NCBI RefSeq assembly: GCF_009494395.1
Contig: NZ_VZCB01000076.1
Location: 1-64,000 of the forward strand
Length of the DNA stretch: 64,000 nucleotides
Reading direction: 5' to 3'
From: Segatella copri
GTDB lineage: Bacteria; Bacteroidota; Bacteroidia; Bacteroidales; Bacteroidaceae
Position numbers and translations under genes: made by a program. Shown in pieces: positions 27,001 to 35,864 of the stretch. The notes below the pieces were generated by a model. The model was given only the letters and a program-made list of their open reading frames with translations. It was not told the origin of the DNA and did not search any database. The stretch's first letter is position 1; the number at the start of each line of letters is the position of its first letter.

Positions 27001-27940
27001 CATTGACGAAGGCGGTGGATAGATCGAAGTTACTGTTGCTGCTTTCCAGTTGCTCCACCCGGTTGCTTCCTTTCCTGATCAGCAATGCTCCATGTTCAGA
27101 GGTACTTATATAGAGATTTCCCTCATGGTCGAAGGTTGCATTATTGATGGTTACGTTATTGGCGTAGGTGCCAAAGTCGTAGCCGGCATCTGCTATTCTG
27201 CCCGTCTTATAGTCATAATAGATAATGCCGTACATACATACAATGAGCAGGGTTTGTGGACGATGCTGTATGAAAGCCACTGGCGCTCCGTATGGCGATT
27301 TGAAGTCTTTGCGGTTTACCTTTCCCTTGTTTTCGATGAATCGTGTAAAGGTGGATAGGTGACTACTCTGCCATAGATAGTGGTGCTGGTCTTCATAGAT
27401 ATGGGTAAAGAATACGTCGAAGTCGCGCTCTGCGTATTGTCTTTCCTGTTTAATAAGGAATTGCTTGTCTGCTGCTTTGACAGAAACTGCTTTCTTTACG
27501 GAATAAAGTCCGTAGCCGGCAGTTCCCAACAGAATATCACCACGGTGATTTTCTACGATAGAGTAGATGCGTGGCTTTCTGCCATCAGGAAAATTGAGAC
27601 GAGTGAAGTCATTCGTCTCATAATTATAGCGCATCAGTCCCTTGGCACTACCTATCCACAGGTCTCCTTTCTTATCAACAAGGAGATCTGAAATGATGTT
27701 GTCTGTGATGGATGTCGTATCCTTCTCGTCGTGCAGATAGTTGGTGAATCTGTAGCCGTCAAACTTGCTCAGTCCATATTCCGTACCTACCCAAATGTAT
27801 CCGTACTTATCTTGTACGACACAATTGATGAGCGAACTGGACAGTTTGCCTGATGTGAATAATTCGCCACCATCAGCCCATAGCATGAGCGAGGCGAGGA
27901 GTGCGATAAGTGCCGCAAGGCATTTCCTGGTATACTTCAT
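24023..27940 (-). CDS. Hybrid two-component system regulator of xylan use (XynR-like)
   Basis: A 1305-residue one-protein two-component system. After a signal peptide come two-bladed-propeller repeats (Reg_prop type, such as IWVGTEYGLSKFDGYRF) to about 660, a Y_Y_Y domain (about 680-740), one membrane helix (about 755-775), a histidine kinase (H-box NATHDIRSPL), an ATPase domain (VEDTGIGL), a receiver (VISDVMMPEMDG, phospho-Asp) and a C-terminal AraC-type DNA-binding domain (about 1205-1305). The periplasmic part binds oligosaccharide and the AraC part activates the locus. It lies between the GH67 operon and the divergent esterase operon, like XynR in P. bryantii. Confidence 0.95.
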   Translation of the reverse strand: MKYTRKCLAALIALLASLMLWADGGELFTSGKLSSSLINCVVQDKYGYIWVGTEYGLSKFDGYRFTNYLHDEKDTTSITDNIISDLLVDKKGDLWIGSAKGLMRYNYETNDFTRLNFPDGRKPRIYSIVENHRGDILLGTAGYGLYSVKKAVSVKAADKQFLIKQERQYAERDFDVFFTHIYEDQHHYLWQSSHLSTFTRFIENKGKVNRKDFKSPYGAPVAFIQHRPQTLLIVCMYGIIYYDYKTGRIADAGYDFGTYANNVTINNATFDHEGNLYISTSEHGALLIRKGSNRVEQLESSNSNFDLSTAFVNDIIEDKDNNLWIGCYKKGLYLINQRQQAFNSWSFSAQNYIIGSSVSSIAPGDRGETWCTVQNSGVFCFDASGKIIAHPQSPAGTCIIYKDKRGSYWISNGSALYSYNPYTGAYQQKISFTSAGIYCMTDDNQGNLYISVYSKGLYIYNVETGNVKVLNMSTRGKKGYLCNDWVRSMALDHTGHLWIGTANGVSCLNTQTLSFKDFGWHNILKDKQINGICEGKDGDIMMGTEKGLYLFDRKKNKVVDFPHAEALTGKQICGIVRDHKGDYWVSTTMGIWQYDTNAKRFIGHINGNGLTTREYVLGSAMHTANDMIAFGTSDGITTFYPDVVRANKMEMGNVYLTNFIIDGKATNCLSDDFKIPYSENSFTLEFSLLNYKNTDNISFQYRINGGNWSSTNEGTNAVSFNKLKPGNYKLEVRATSNGQYSKKPTVINIKVCDPWYASPEAYLLYFLAIASAVLYVFYTYERRRKADLEETKMQFLINATHDIRSPLTLIMGPLNKLKNRLEDAESKQDIDMIDRNAQRLLLLVNQILDERKIDKDQMHLHCQKTDLKEFLRGIMSLYNFNAQERSITLSLKEDESLKEEGNLQVWIDRINFDKVISNLLSNAMKYTSDGGEITLIIGKNKESAIIKVEDTGIGLKEEKTDRLFERFYQGNNNNDIHIEGTGIGLNLCRALVKMHGGTIRAYNRTDGIKGSCFEVNIPLGKEHLKPEEILQEDGTKTAESTGKRTQANRNFNILIVDDDAEIAHYIKTELSDWYRFEHACNGKEGLKMLLTSKYDLVISDVMMPEMDGVTMLKKIKSNSNVSDIPVILLTSKSEVENRLEGLRKGADAFLAKPFNMEELHILIDNLVDNVRRIRGKYSGAQGQKAKIEQIQVKGNNDALIERVMKYMNEHLADPDLNVEKLTEDVGISRAQLHRKLKEIAGVSAGEFIRNLRLEQAARLIEEGQINITQVAYSVGFNNQTHFSTVFKKHYGISPSEYAETKRNEK

Positions 27941-27982
27941 ATTTTTGGTCGTTTACTTGTTCTTGTTTGGTTATTGTTGCTG

Positions 27983-27990
27983 CAAAAGTA
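27983..27990 (-). promoter_or_regulatory. -7 box of the hybrid regulator gene
   Basis: TACTTTTG followed by GCAGC on the minus strand, about 45 bp before the start codon. Confidence 0.6.
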
Positions 27991-28137
27991 GTAAAAAACT
28001 GCGAAAGCAACAAATAAAAATGCGATAATATGTTTCGTTTCCTTTTGTTTCTTTGTCTTTTATGCTTTTATTTTGTCTATGAAACAAATAGAAACGTTCT
28101 GGTAACTAGATATTAAAGAGCTTTCAATAGTTTTTTG

Positions 28138-28145
28138 TACATTTG
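28138..28145 (+). promoter_or_regulatory. -7 box of the esterase-transporter-GH10-GH43 operon
   Basis: TACATTTG followed by GCAAC, 42 bp before the esterase start. The divergent regulator promoter is about 150 bp away; the region between is the likely control region. Confidence 0.6.
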
Positions 28146-28186
28146 CAACGTGAATAGCGAATTGTGACTAACAAAAATGCAAAACA

Positions 28187-29389
28187 ATGACTAAACAAAC
28201 AATAAAGATTTTATCGTTGGCTCTCTTGCTGGCAGGAAGTAGTAGCTTGGCTTTCGCACAGAAAGTGTGGAAGGGTTCTTGGGCGACTGCTGTTGAATGG
28301 ACTGGTAAAGGGGATATGCCTAAGGAAAGCTTGAGCAACCGTTCTTGCCGACAGATAGTTCATGTATCCTTTGGTGGAAAGGAACTCAGGGTGAAGCTCA
28401 GCAACGAGCAGAGTAAGGAACCCGTGGAAATCAAATCGGTGTATATTGCAGATACCGATAAGGACAGCAACTGGTTTGTGAATGGTAAGACCGTGAAGTA
28501 TCTCAAGTTTAATGGCAAGAAGAATGTAACCATTGCTCCTGGCAAGGCTATCTTCTCAGATGATTTGAAATATGCCTTGAAGAGTGGACAGCGCCTCACG
28601 ATTACCATCGACTATGGCAAGCAGACTCCAGTGAATGCAACATCCCATCGTGGTTCACGTACCACATCTTATATAGTAAACGGTTTGCATCGTACTCCTA
28701 AACCGATGGATAAGAGTTTTGATGATGGCGAGGAGGTGGATCACTGGTACAATCTTTCTGCCATTGATGTGAAGACCGATAAGGCTACCCCAGTGGTGGC
28801 TATCCTCGGAAACTCTATTACCGATGGTCGTGGAAGTATAACCAATCATCAGAACCGTTGGACCGATTTCCTCTCGGATGCTCTGAATGCAGAGAAGCCA
28901 TACGGCGTATTGAATCTCGGTATCGGCGGCAACTGCGTAGTGGAAGGTGGATTGAGCGAACCAGCCATGAAGCGTTTCGACCGTGACATCCTGGGACAGA
29001 CGGGTGTGGATAAGCTCATCATATTCGAAGGAACCAACGATATCGGTTGCTGTGGCGGAAATTATGAACATGTAACAGATACCCTGATTGCCTGCTACAA
29101 GGTGCTGATAGCGAAAGCCAAGGCAAAGGGAATCAAGGTATATGGCGGAACCATCACCCCAACCAAGGGCAACGGATGGTATTCTTTCTGGCATGAGGCG
29201 ATGCGCCAGACCGTGAACGAATGGATCAGAAAGAGCGGCGCGTTCGACGAGGTTATCGATTTCGATGAATTGACCCGCGACCCGAAAGATCCTCAGCGTC
29301 TGAAGGCTGAGTATTCTGATGACTGGCTGCATCTCAATCCGAAGGGATATGAGGCAATGGGCAAGTTTGCCGCAGAGAAACTGAAGTAA
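28187..29389 (+). CDS. SGNH/GDSL esterase, probable acetyl-xylan esterase
   Basis: A 400-residue secreted protein (signal peptide ending SSLAFAQ). An N-terminal beta domain (about 25-195) precedes an SGNH hydrolase domain: Ser in GNSITDG (about 210), Gly in GIGGN, Asn in GTNDIG, and the Asp/His pair in DWLHLNPKGY (about 380). Likely removes acetyl groups from xylo-oligosaccharides; the substrate is inferred from the operon. Corresponds to xynE by place. Confidence 0.88.
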   Translation: MTKQTIKILSLALLLAGSSSLAFAQKVWKGSWATAVEWTGKGDMPKESLSNRSCRQIVHVSFGGKELRVKLSNEQSKEPVEIKSVYIADTDKDSNWFVNGKTVKYLKFNGKKNVTIAPGKAIFSDDLKYALKSGQRLTITIDYGKQTPVNATSHRGSRTTSYIVNGLHRTPKPMDKSFDDGEEVDHWYNLSAIDVKTDKATPVVAILGNSITDGRGSITNHQNRWTDFLSDALNAEKPYGVLNLGIGGNCVVEGGLSEPAMKRFDRDILGQTGVDKLIIFEGTNDIGCCGGNYEHVTDTLIACYKVLIAKAKAKGIKVYGGTITPTKGNGWYSFWHEAMRQTVNEWIRKSGAFDEVIDFDELTRDPKDPQRLKAEYSDDWLHLNPKGYEAMGKFAAEKLK

Positions 29390-29454
29390 ATATAGTATAC
29401 GCATCTTTTATGTTAAATATATAATAAGGTGTAAACTTAATGACTGAATAAAAT

Positions 29455-30888
29455 ATGGAACAGACAACTGTAACACAGGAATCTAAGGGATTCTACAAAC
29501 TGAATTGGCTACAACGCATCGGATTCGGATCTGGCGACTTGGCGCAAAACCTCATCTACCAGACCATCTGTATGTATTTGTTGTTCTTCTACACCGACAT
29601 CTACGGACTCAATCCGGGTGTGGCTGCCACCATGTTCCTGGTGGTTCGCCTGGTCGATGTACTTTGGGACCCATTGGTGGGAACTTATGTAGATAAGCAT
29701 AATCCACGTTGGGGTAAGTATCGTTCTTATCTCGTCCTGGCGGGTTTGCCACTCACCGTACTTGCCATCCTCTGCTTCTGGAACGGAATGGAGGGACAGA
29801 CAGAAACCATCAAGCTCATCTATGCTTACGTAACATACGTAGGCTTGTCAATGCTCTATACATTGATTAATGTGCCTTACGGAGCATTGAACTCATCTTT
29901 GACTCGCGATACAGATGAGATAACCATTCTCACCTCTGTACGTATGTTCATGGCAAATGTGGGTGGACTCTGTGTATCGGCAGGTGTTCCAATCCTGGTA
30001 GCCATGCTCGCAGCAGCCAAGGATCTCCCTATCGAAATGGCGCTCTTCATGGGCTTGGGCTCTCTGCCATCCTTCATCTTTATGCCGTTGGTGCCTGCCA
30101 TCAAGAAAAAGGTAGGTAAGAAGAATATGTTCTACATCTTCCTCACTGTAGCTATCGTGGGTATGGCGATGCTTTATTTCATCAGCAAGATGGGACCTGT
30201 AAAGGATCATATCACGCTGGTTTATATTGCACAGTTCATCAAGTCAACAGGTGTTATCGTGGCTACAGGTTATATGTGGGCTTTGATTCCTGAGGTTATT
30301 TCCTATGCTGAATATACCAGCGGCAAGCGTATTGCCGGTATTGTCAATGCTCTGACCGGTATCTTCTACAAGGCTGGTATGGCTTTGGGTGGTGTTGTTC
30401 CTGGTGCAGTCCTTGCATGGACCGGTTATCAGGCTGCGGCAGCTCAAGAGAGCAACTCGCTTCCTATCGATGGTAATGCCTGGTTTGTTGCCATGCTGAT
30501 CTATGCTCTGGTAGGTTTCGCCCTTCTGGTATTCTGCTTTACCCAGACCAAGGAGCGTGTGGTAATGGACGAGAAGGAAACCAAGAACGTTAAGGTGAGC
30601 GACCTGTGGACAGAATTTTTCCATAACCGTCCTCTCCGTATCGTGGCTCTCTTCTTTATCACCGCCTTCGCCATGATGTCGGTTGGTAATGCTGCCGGTG
30701 CTTACTTCATGAACGATTTGGAGCAGCAGAGTGCGCTGGCACAGGAGGGTATCCGCTGGCTGGTATGCGTGATTCCTGCCATCCTGCTGGGTTTGGCGAT
30801 GTTCATCATCTCTAAATATGAGTTGACCGATGAGGTTATCGACGATATCAACAAGAAGATTGAAGCTCGTCATCAGGAAGAAAAATAA
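29455..30888 (+). CDS. GPH-family sugar:cation symporter
   Basis: A 477-residue inner-membrane protein with about 12 hydrophobic segments. The GPH/MFS_2 signature RLVDVLWDPLVGTYVDKHNPRWGKYRSYL near residues 65-95 is clear. It probably imports xylobiose or larger xylo-oligosaccharides to the cytoplasm, where the GH43 acts. It is 65 bp downstream of the esterase and 76 bp upstream of the GH10 gene. Corresponds to xynD. Confidence 0.92.
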   Translation: MEQTTVTQESKGFYKLNWLQRIGFGSGDLAQNLIYQTICMYLLFFYTDIYGLNPGVAATMFLVVRLVDVLWDPLVGTYVDKHNPRWGKYRSYLVLAGLPLTVLAILCFWNGMEGQTETIKLIYAYVTYVGLSMLYTLINVPYGALNSSLTRDTDEITILTSVRMFMANVGGLCVSAGVPILVAMLAAAKDLPIEMALFMGLGSLPSFIFMPLVPAIKKKVGKKNMFYIFLTVAIVGMAMLYFISKMGPVKDHITLVYIAQFIKSTGVIVATGYMWALIPEVISYAEYTSGKRIAGIVNALTGIFYKAGMALGGVVPGAVLAWTGYQAAAAQESNSLPIDGNAWFVAMLIYALVGFALLVFCFTQTKERVVMDEKETKNVKVSDLWTEFFHNRPLRIVALFFITAFAMMSVGNAAGAYFMNDLEQQSALAQEGIRWLVCVIPAILLGLAMFIISKYELTDEVIDDINKKIEARHQEEK

Positions 30889-30964
30889 GATAGAATTAAA
30901 ATTTAGATAATTATATAGAAGGAGAGATACCCTGTATTCTCAAATTCTTGAAAACAAGTGTACA

Positions 30965-32086
30965 ATGAAAAGAATATCGACTTTTGCCTTGGGCTTGATG
31001 CTTGCTTCTGCAGCTTTTGCCCAGAAAGGTAATAACGCTCAAATCCCTACATTCCAGGAAACTATGGGCAAATATTTCCTGGTTGGTGCAGCTGTTAATA
31101 CTTCTCTGACAGACGGACAAGACCCGGCAGGTGAGGAAGTAGTGAAGAAACAGTTCAACCAGGTGGTTGCCGAGAACTGTATGAAGGGCGAGGAAAATCA
31201 TCCGGAGGTGAATCGCTTTGATTTCACCGATGGCGATAAGCTGGCTGACTGGGCAGAGAAGAACGGCAAGACCTTGATAGGTCATTGCCTGGTTTGGCAT
31301 TCTCAGCCACCTAAATGGATGTTTACCGATGCTAAGGGTAATCTGGTAAGCCGTGAAGTGCTCATCGGCAGAATGTATAATCACATCATGAATGTGGTTA
31401 CTCATTATAAAGGTAGAGTAAAGGGATGGGACGTTGTGAACGAAGCATTCGAGGATGATGGCTCTTACCGCAAGTCTTTGTATTATAAGATTATCGGTCC
31501 GGAGTTCATCGAGTTGGCTTTCCGCTTTGCGCATGAGGCTGATCCAAACGTAGAACTCTACTACAATGATTATTCTACTTCGAAGCCAGCCAAGCGAGAG
31601 GCTATCTGCAAACTGGTTCGCGATTTGAAGGCGAAGGGTCTCCGCATCGATGCTGTAGGTATGCAGAGCCACAATGGTTTTGATTATCCTGACTATGCTG
31701 AGTATGAGAAGAGCATCGAGGCTTTTGCAGGTGAAGGCGTAAAGGTGATGCTGACTGAGCTGGATATGAACATGCTTCCTAATCCGGAAGGATTCGGCGG
31801 AGCGGAAATCAGCCAGAAGTTTGAACTTCAGAAAAAGTACAATCCATACGTGAAGGGACTTAACAAGAAGGCGCAGAAACTCTTCAACCAGCGTTATCTC
31901 GATCTCTTCAAGATTGTAGAGCGTCACAAGGATGTCATCAGCCGTGTAACCTTCTGGGGTGTCAATGATGGTCACTCTTGGTTGAATGGCTGGCCTATCC
32001 CTGGCAGAACCAACTATCCACTGCTCATCGACCGCAACAACGAGGTGAAGCCAGTGGTGAAGGAAATCGTCAATCTCTTTAAGTAA
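30965..32086 (+). CDS. GH10 endo-1,4-beta-xylanase
   Basis: A 373-residue single-domain xylanase with a signal peptide ending ASAAFAQ; probably periplasmic. GH10 signatures: LIGHCLVWHSQPPKWMF, acid/base Glu in DVVNEAFED (about 159), nucleophile Glu in LTELDMNM (about 264), and VTFWGVNDGHSWL. Acts on imported oligosaccharides, in contrast to the surface GH10 at 11214. Corresponds to xynA. Confidence 0.95.
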   Translation: MKRISTFALGLMLASAAFAQKGNNAQIPTFQETMGKYFLVGAAVNTSLTDGQDPAGEEVVKKQFNQVVAENCMKGEENHPEVNRFDFTDGDKLADWAEKNGKTLIGHCLVWHSQPPKWMFTDAKGNLVSREVLIGRMYNHIMNVVTHYKGRVKGWDVVNEAFEDDGSYRKSLYYKIIGPEFIELAFRFAHEADPNVELYYNDYSTSKPAKREAICKLVRDLKAKGLRIDAVGMQSHNGFDYPDYAEYEKSIEAFAGEGVKVMLTELDMNMLPNPEGFGGAEISQKFELQKKYNPYVKGLNKKAQKLFNQRYLDLFKIVERHKDVISRVTFWGVNDGHSWLNGWPIPGRTNYPLLIDRNNEVKPVVKEIVNLFK

Positions 32087-32132
32087 AATCTCTTTAGATA
32101 ATATTGTATATCTCTTAAAATAATAGACAACA

Positions 32133-33089
32133 ATGAAAGCAAGATATTTGTTCCCAAAGGATTATATGGCAGATCCATCTGCCAATGTGTTTAACGGTCG
32201 CCTGTATGTTTACCCATCTCATGACTGGGACAGCGGCGAAAGCTTCGACGATGATGGCGGTCACTTCCAGATGAAAGACTATCATGTTCTCTCTATGGAC
32301 GATGTGATGGAAGGTGAGGTAACCGATCATGGTGTGATTCTCGATGTAAAGGATGTGCCATGGGCTGAGAAGCAGATGTGGGACAACGATGTAGTGGAGA
32401 AGGATGGCAAGTACTATCTTATCTTCTCTGCCAAGGATTATAATGGTGTGTTCCATCTTGGTGTGGCTGTGGCTGATAAGCCTGAAGGTCCTTTCGTTCC
32501 GAATGCCGACCCAATCCGCAAGTCATACAGCATCGACCCTTGCGTGTTCAAGGATGATGATGGCAAGATTTACTGCTACTTCGGTGGTATCTGGGGCGGT
32601 CAGCTTCAGTGGTACAAGGACAACAAGGCACTGAAGGATGAGCATCTTCCAGAAGGCAAGGAGAATCCGTTGCCATCTCGTGTAGCCATGATGACTGATG
32701 ATGTACAGCAGTTTGCAGAAATGCCAAAGCCTGTTGTCATCGTTGACGAGGAGGGTAAGGTATTGCCAGCCGATGATCCTCATCGCTTCTTTGAGGCTAG
32801 CTGGATGCACAAGTATAAGGGCAAGTATTACTTCAGCTACTCTACCGGTGATACTCATTATCTCTGCTATGCTGTAGGTGATAATCCTTATGGACCATTC
32901 ACTTACAAGGGCGTCATCCTGGAGCCTGTAGTAGGTTGGACAACCCATCATAGTATCTGTGAGTACAAGGGACAGTGGTATCTCTTCCATCACGACTGCG
33001 TGCCATCAAATGATACAACCTGGCTTCGCAGCGTAAAGGTGGCTCCTCTCTTCTATGATGAGGAGGGTAACATCTTGCCGGTAAAATAG
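32133..33089 (+). CDS. GH43 beta-xylosidase / arabinofuranosidase (subfamily 1 type)
   Basis: A 318-residue protein without a signal peptide, so cytoplasmic. Five-bladed propeller with the catalytic Asp in MADPSANVF (Asp14), the pKa-modulating Asp in SIDPCVFKDDDG (about 135) and the acid Glu in FFEASWMHKYKG (about 222). Releases xylose from xylobiose or arabinose from short chains. Last gene of the operon; corresponds to xynB. Confidence 0.93.
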   Translation: MKARYLFPKDYMADPSANVFNGRLYVYPSHDWDSGESFDDDGGHFQMKDYHVLSMDDVMEGEVTDHGVILDVKDVPWAEKQMWDNDVVEKDGKYYLIFSAKDYNGVFHLGVAVADKPEGPFVPNADPIRKSYSIDPCVFKDDDGKIYCYFGGIWGGQLQWYKDNKALKDEHLPEGKENPLPSRVAMMTDDVQQFAEMPKPVVIVDEEGKVLPADDPHRFFEASWMHKYKGKYYFSYSTGDTHYLCYAVGDNPYGPFTYKGVILEPVVGWTTHHSICEYKGQWYLFHHDCVPSNDTTWLRSVKVAPLFYDEEGNILPVK

Positions 33090-33156
33090 AATTGATTTTT
33101 AGGTTTTAATAGTTTGATGAATAGTTGATACATGAGTTAGTGTTAGTTAGAAACGG

Positions 33157-33190
33157 GCAGCATCTTCGGGACGAAGGTGCTGCTTTTTTA
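33157..33190 (+). terminator. Terminator of the xylan operon
   Basis: GCAGCATCTTC (33157-33167) pairs with GAAGGTGCTGC (33173-33183) with one mismatch, then a run of T. Confidence 0.9.
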
Positions 33191-33285
33191 TTGCTGTAAA
33201 GCATGTTTTAGACCTGCCATATTTTTCTTTTCTATTTGTAAGTGTTTGTTGTTCAACTATATAATCTTCATAATGATTTTTTTGA

Positions 33286-33334
33286 AATTTAGACCATATA
33301 CTTTTCTCTTTTTCTATAAAAGTTCGTATCTTTG
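33286..33334 (+). promoter_or_regulatory. Promoter of the TPR-HTH regulator gene with TAGACC half-site
   Basis: A -7 box TATCTTTG (33327-33334) lies 20 bp after TTTC (33303-33306). TAGACC begins at 33290, 13 bp before the -33 box, the same offset as in the promoters at 35080 and 50902. This suggests autoregulation. Confidence 0.6.
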
Positions 33335-33358
33335 CAACCAAAAATATGTTTTCCGCCG

Positions 33359-34993
33359 ATGAAAAAAAGTTTTCTATATTTTTGCCTGCTATTGGTAATC
33401 TCTTTTGTCTTTTCATCCTGTCATTCCGATAGGTCAAGGATTCTTGTTTCTGCATATTCTATGGTTGATAGTCTGCCTGATAGTACCTTGGCTCTTTTAA
33501 GAAAAGTGGATTGTGATAATCTTTCTGCAAAAGATATGGCAGAATATTCATTGCTTTTCACTATGGCACAAGATAAGTCTGGGCTTGATGTGGATAATGA
33601 TTCCCTTATTCGCATAGCTTATGATTGGTTTCAGCAGCATCAGGACGATTCGCTTTATGCAAAATGTCTTTATTATATGGGTAAATACTATATGTTGAAT
33701 GATAGCACAGAACAGGCAATTTCATTGTTGACAGAATCGAGTGAAAAATCAAACAAGATAGGCGATTTGAAAACAGAAAGCATGGCTTTGGAAAAACTGT
33801 CTAAGGTTTATCAAGTTGTGGAACCTAAAAAATCTTTGGTATTTTCGAAAAAAGCGATTCATGTCTATACTAAATGTAATGATGCTACATTAAAGAACAT
33901 GATTTATTTAAAATTAAATTATAGTGATGCATTAGCGATTTATGGCAACACTCAATTAGCGTGCCAGATTGCCAAAGAGGCATTGCAAAATGCCTTACTA
34001 TTGAAAGATTCTTTTGTCTTAGCAGATACATATCAAGATTTAGCAAATTCTTATATTGATTTATCTCAATTAGACAGTGGTTTGATTTGTGCTAAGAAAG
34101 CATATGCTTTGCAACCGATTAATAATTTTTCCTGTACCTTAGCATTAGCTGATGCATATTTTGCTGCAGATTCTGTAAGGCAGACTATTTCTTTATTGAG
34201 TAATACTCGTGCAACTCGGGCTATGGATAAATATGTAAGTTTTCAACTTCTGAGTAAAGCTGCGCTTAAAGATGAGAACAGGACTGTTGCTGATTGCTAT
34301 ATGGATTCTGCTTATTATTATATAGAGGAAATGTATCGTAATGCATTGCAGGAAAAATCTAATTATTATGCTTCCTCCTTGCTCAAAGAGAAAGATAAGT
34401 CCGAGCTAAAAGGAAAAAAGGAGATGCAAAAGTGGGTGTTTCTATTAGTCCTTTTATTAATCTTGGTTGTATTGGCTTTTGTCATTTATGCATATATTAA
34501 TTTTAAGGTAAAAGCCCAAAGAAGATTGGCTACTGAGAAAGAACGTATAAAACATAAACAAGAGATGTTTGAGAAGGAGAAAGAATTATCTGAAAGCTTT
34601 TATCGGAAAGAAATGTCTCGTAAAGAAGTGCAATTTTCTGTTTTGCGTAACTATCTATTGAAATTGGTTTCAGTATTTGATAAACTAAATACTATTAAAG
34701 GTGAGACTGGCAGACATGTCATTTTATCTGATAAGGATTGGACAGAAATAAGTGTATTCTTAGATATTACGGAAAATATGTTTGTTACTAGATTGTCAAC
34801 TCTGTATCCTTGTTTGTCAAATAATGACTTGCATCTGATGATGTTACTTCGTTTGAAATTGCCACAAAAAGCTTTGGCTTCAATTTATGGTATTTCAGAA
34901 AAAGCAATCAAACAAAAACTCTTTTTGTACAAAGAAAAGGTCGGAATCAAGGGGAAAAGTCAGTCACTGCGTGAATTTATAGAAACGTTCTGA
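33359..34993 (+). CDS. Membrane TPR protein with C-terminal HTH (putative regulator of the RiPP locus)
   Basis: A 544-residue protein. Lipoprotein-type signal (SFVFSSC, Cys at about 21), TPR-like helical repeats (about 60-330), one membrane helix (about 360-385, KWVFLLVLLLILVVLAF), a charged coiled coil, and a C-terminal helix-turn-helix (DLHLMMLLRLKLPQKALASI...GISEKAIKQKL) resembling LuxR-type domains. I chose the ATG at 33359 because the longer frame would start at 33332, inside the promoter. It stands alone before the precursor operon. Such Bacteroidota proteins are thought to sense signals at the envelope; its target is inferred from the shared TAGACC site. Confidence 0.8.
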   Translation: MKKSFLYFCLLLVISFVFSSCHSDRSRILVSAYSMVDSLPDSTLALLRKVDCDNLSAKDMAEYSLLFTMAQDKSGLDVDNDSLIRIAYDWFQQHQDDSLYAKCLYYMGKYYMLNDSTEQAISLLTESSEKSNKIGDLKTESMALEKLSKVYQVVEPKKSLVFSKKAIHVYTKCNDATLKNMIYLKLNYSDALAIYGNTQLACQIAKEALQNALLLKDSFVLADTYQDLANSYIDLSQLDSGLICAKKAYALQPINNFSCTLALADAYFAADSVRQTISLLSNTRATRAMDKYVSFQLLSKAALKDENRTVADCYMDSAYYYIEEMYRNALQEKSNYYASSLLKEKDKSELKGKKEMQKWVFLLVLLLILVVLAFVIYAYINFKVKAQRRLATEKERIKHKQEMFEKEKELSESFYRKEMSRKEVQFSVLRNYLLKLVSVFDKLNTIKGETGRHVILSDKDWTEISVFLDITENMFVTRLSTLYPCLSNNDLHLMMLLRLKLPQKALASIYGISEKAIKQKLFLYKEKVGIKGKSQSLREFIETF

Positions 34994-35079
34994 TGTAATT
35001 TTAGACCTGAATCTTAAGGGAGATGGGATTGTAAATGGTTGATAATTAATTGTTTGCTGTAGATAATTGGCAGAAATAG

Positions 35080-35127
35080 AATTAGACCTAATTTGTTTGG
35101 AGGGTATTTGAAATAATGCTAATTTTG
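35080..35127 (+). promoter_or_regulatory. Promoter and operator of the RiPP precursor operon
   Basis: Palindrome AATTAGACCTAATT (35080-35093), 2 bp gap, -33 TTTG (35096-35099), 20 bp, -7 TAATTTTG (35120-35127). The arrangement is identical at 50902-50949. Confidence 0.8.
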
Positions 35128-35153
35128 CAGCAGAATTATAAAATATAAATCGT

Positions 35154-35513
35154 ATGGATATAAAAAGAATTTTGTTCGTAGTTTATATGGTAGTGATAGC
35201 TTTGTCTGTTAATGCTTCTCCAATAGCATTTAGGCGTATTGATAAAAATCATAATGCTGGAATAAGAACAGTTCTACCTAGTCTAGAAGCAGATATAGAT
35301 GATTGTAGTATTGTATTAGAGGTGAGTCGGTATACAGGCATTGCTCATATTTATATATATGATGCTAATCATACAGTTATGTTGTGTGATACATTACAAG
35401 TAAGTGGGAAAAATCAGGTTGTTCTAGACTTGTCTCATTTAGGGAATGCTCAGTATAGTATAGAGGTAGTTCTAGATGATGGTACGGCATACAGAGGAAA
35501 TTTTGAATTATAA
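35154..35513 (+). CDS. Secreted DUF3244-family protein
   Basis: A 119-residue protein: signal peptide ending SVNA, then one small beta-sandwich domain (about 40-119) with the pattern typical of DUF3244 (AHIYIYDANHTVMLCDTL..., QYSIEVVLDDGTAYRGNFEL). DUF3244 proteins are periplasmic or secreted and of unknown role, and often sit beside Bacteroidales peptide clusters. First gene of the operon, 61 bp before the precursor. Confidence 0.75.
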   Translation: MDIKRILFVVYMVVIALSVNASPIAFRRIDKNHNAGIRTVLPSLEADIDDCSIVLEVSRYTGIAHIYIYDANHTVMLCDTLQVSGKNQVVLDLSHLGNAQYSIEVVLDDGTAYRGNFEL

Positions 35514-35574
35514 CAGCCGAAAATGGAATTCTATTCTTAAATCGGTAAATATAAACAATTAAATATTTTAGGTT

Positions 35575-35781
35575 ATGGTAAAGAAAATGAGTGAACTTGC
35601 CAAAATGGCAATGAGTGAGAGAGAAATGAACTCTTTCGCTGGTGGTGCAACATGTGGCTGTGCATGTCGTTCTGTTTCAACAATGGACAATGGCTCAGCT
35701 AACCATGCAGGTGGTCTGTACTCTAAGGGACCAAAGACAGATCAAACGTTTTTTCTTGATGATGTAGTTGTTACTCCTTGA
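35575..35781 (+). CDS. RiPP precursor peptide, GG-Bacteroidales type
   Basis: A 68-residue peptide with a helical leader MSELAKMAMSEREMNSFAGG ending in a double-glycine site at residues 23-24, followed by a 44-residue core beginning ATCGCACRS, with Cys at 27, 29 and 31. This fits the family TIGR04149 (natural product precursor, GG-Bacteroidales). The C39 domain of the exporter at 40241 would cleave after GG, and the radical SAM enzyme at 36715 would modify the core. A second GG (residues 46-47, NHAGG) is noticed. The modification is unknown. Ends FLDDVVVTP. Confidence 0.9.
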   Translation: MVKKMSELAKMAMSEREMNSFAGGATCGCACRSVSTMDNGSANHAGGLYSKGPKTDQTFFLDDVVVTP

Positions 35782-35807
35782 GCAATTTTGTGAGAATTTA
35801 TTTGTGT

Positions 35808-35836
35808 GTTGTGCATGTTTTTTAAGCATGTGCAAC
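35808..35836 (+). terminator. Hairpin after the precursor gene, possible partial terminator
   Basis: GTTGTGCATG pairs with CATGTGCAAC as a 10-bp stem with two G-U pairs. Only a weak T stretch follows. It may let more precursor mRNA than downstream mRNA accumulate. Confidence 0.5.
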
Positions 35837-35864
35837 ATACATGTTTTATATAAATTGAGAAGTA

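Noticed and set aside
30911..31975. 354-residue minus-strand frame
   Set aside because: Antisense to the GH10 gene at 30965; no signal, no family-like motifs.
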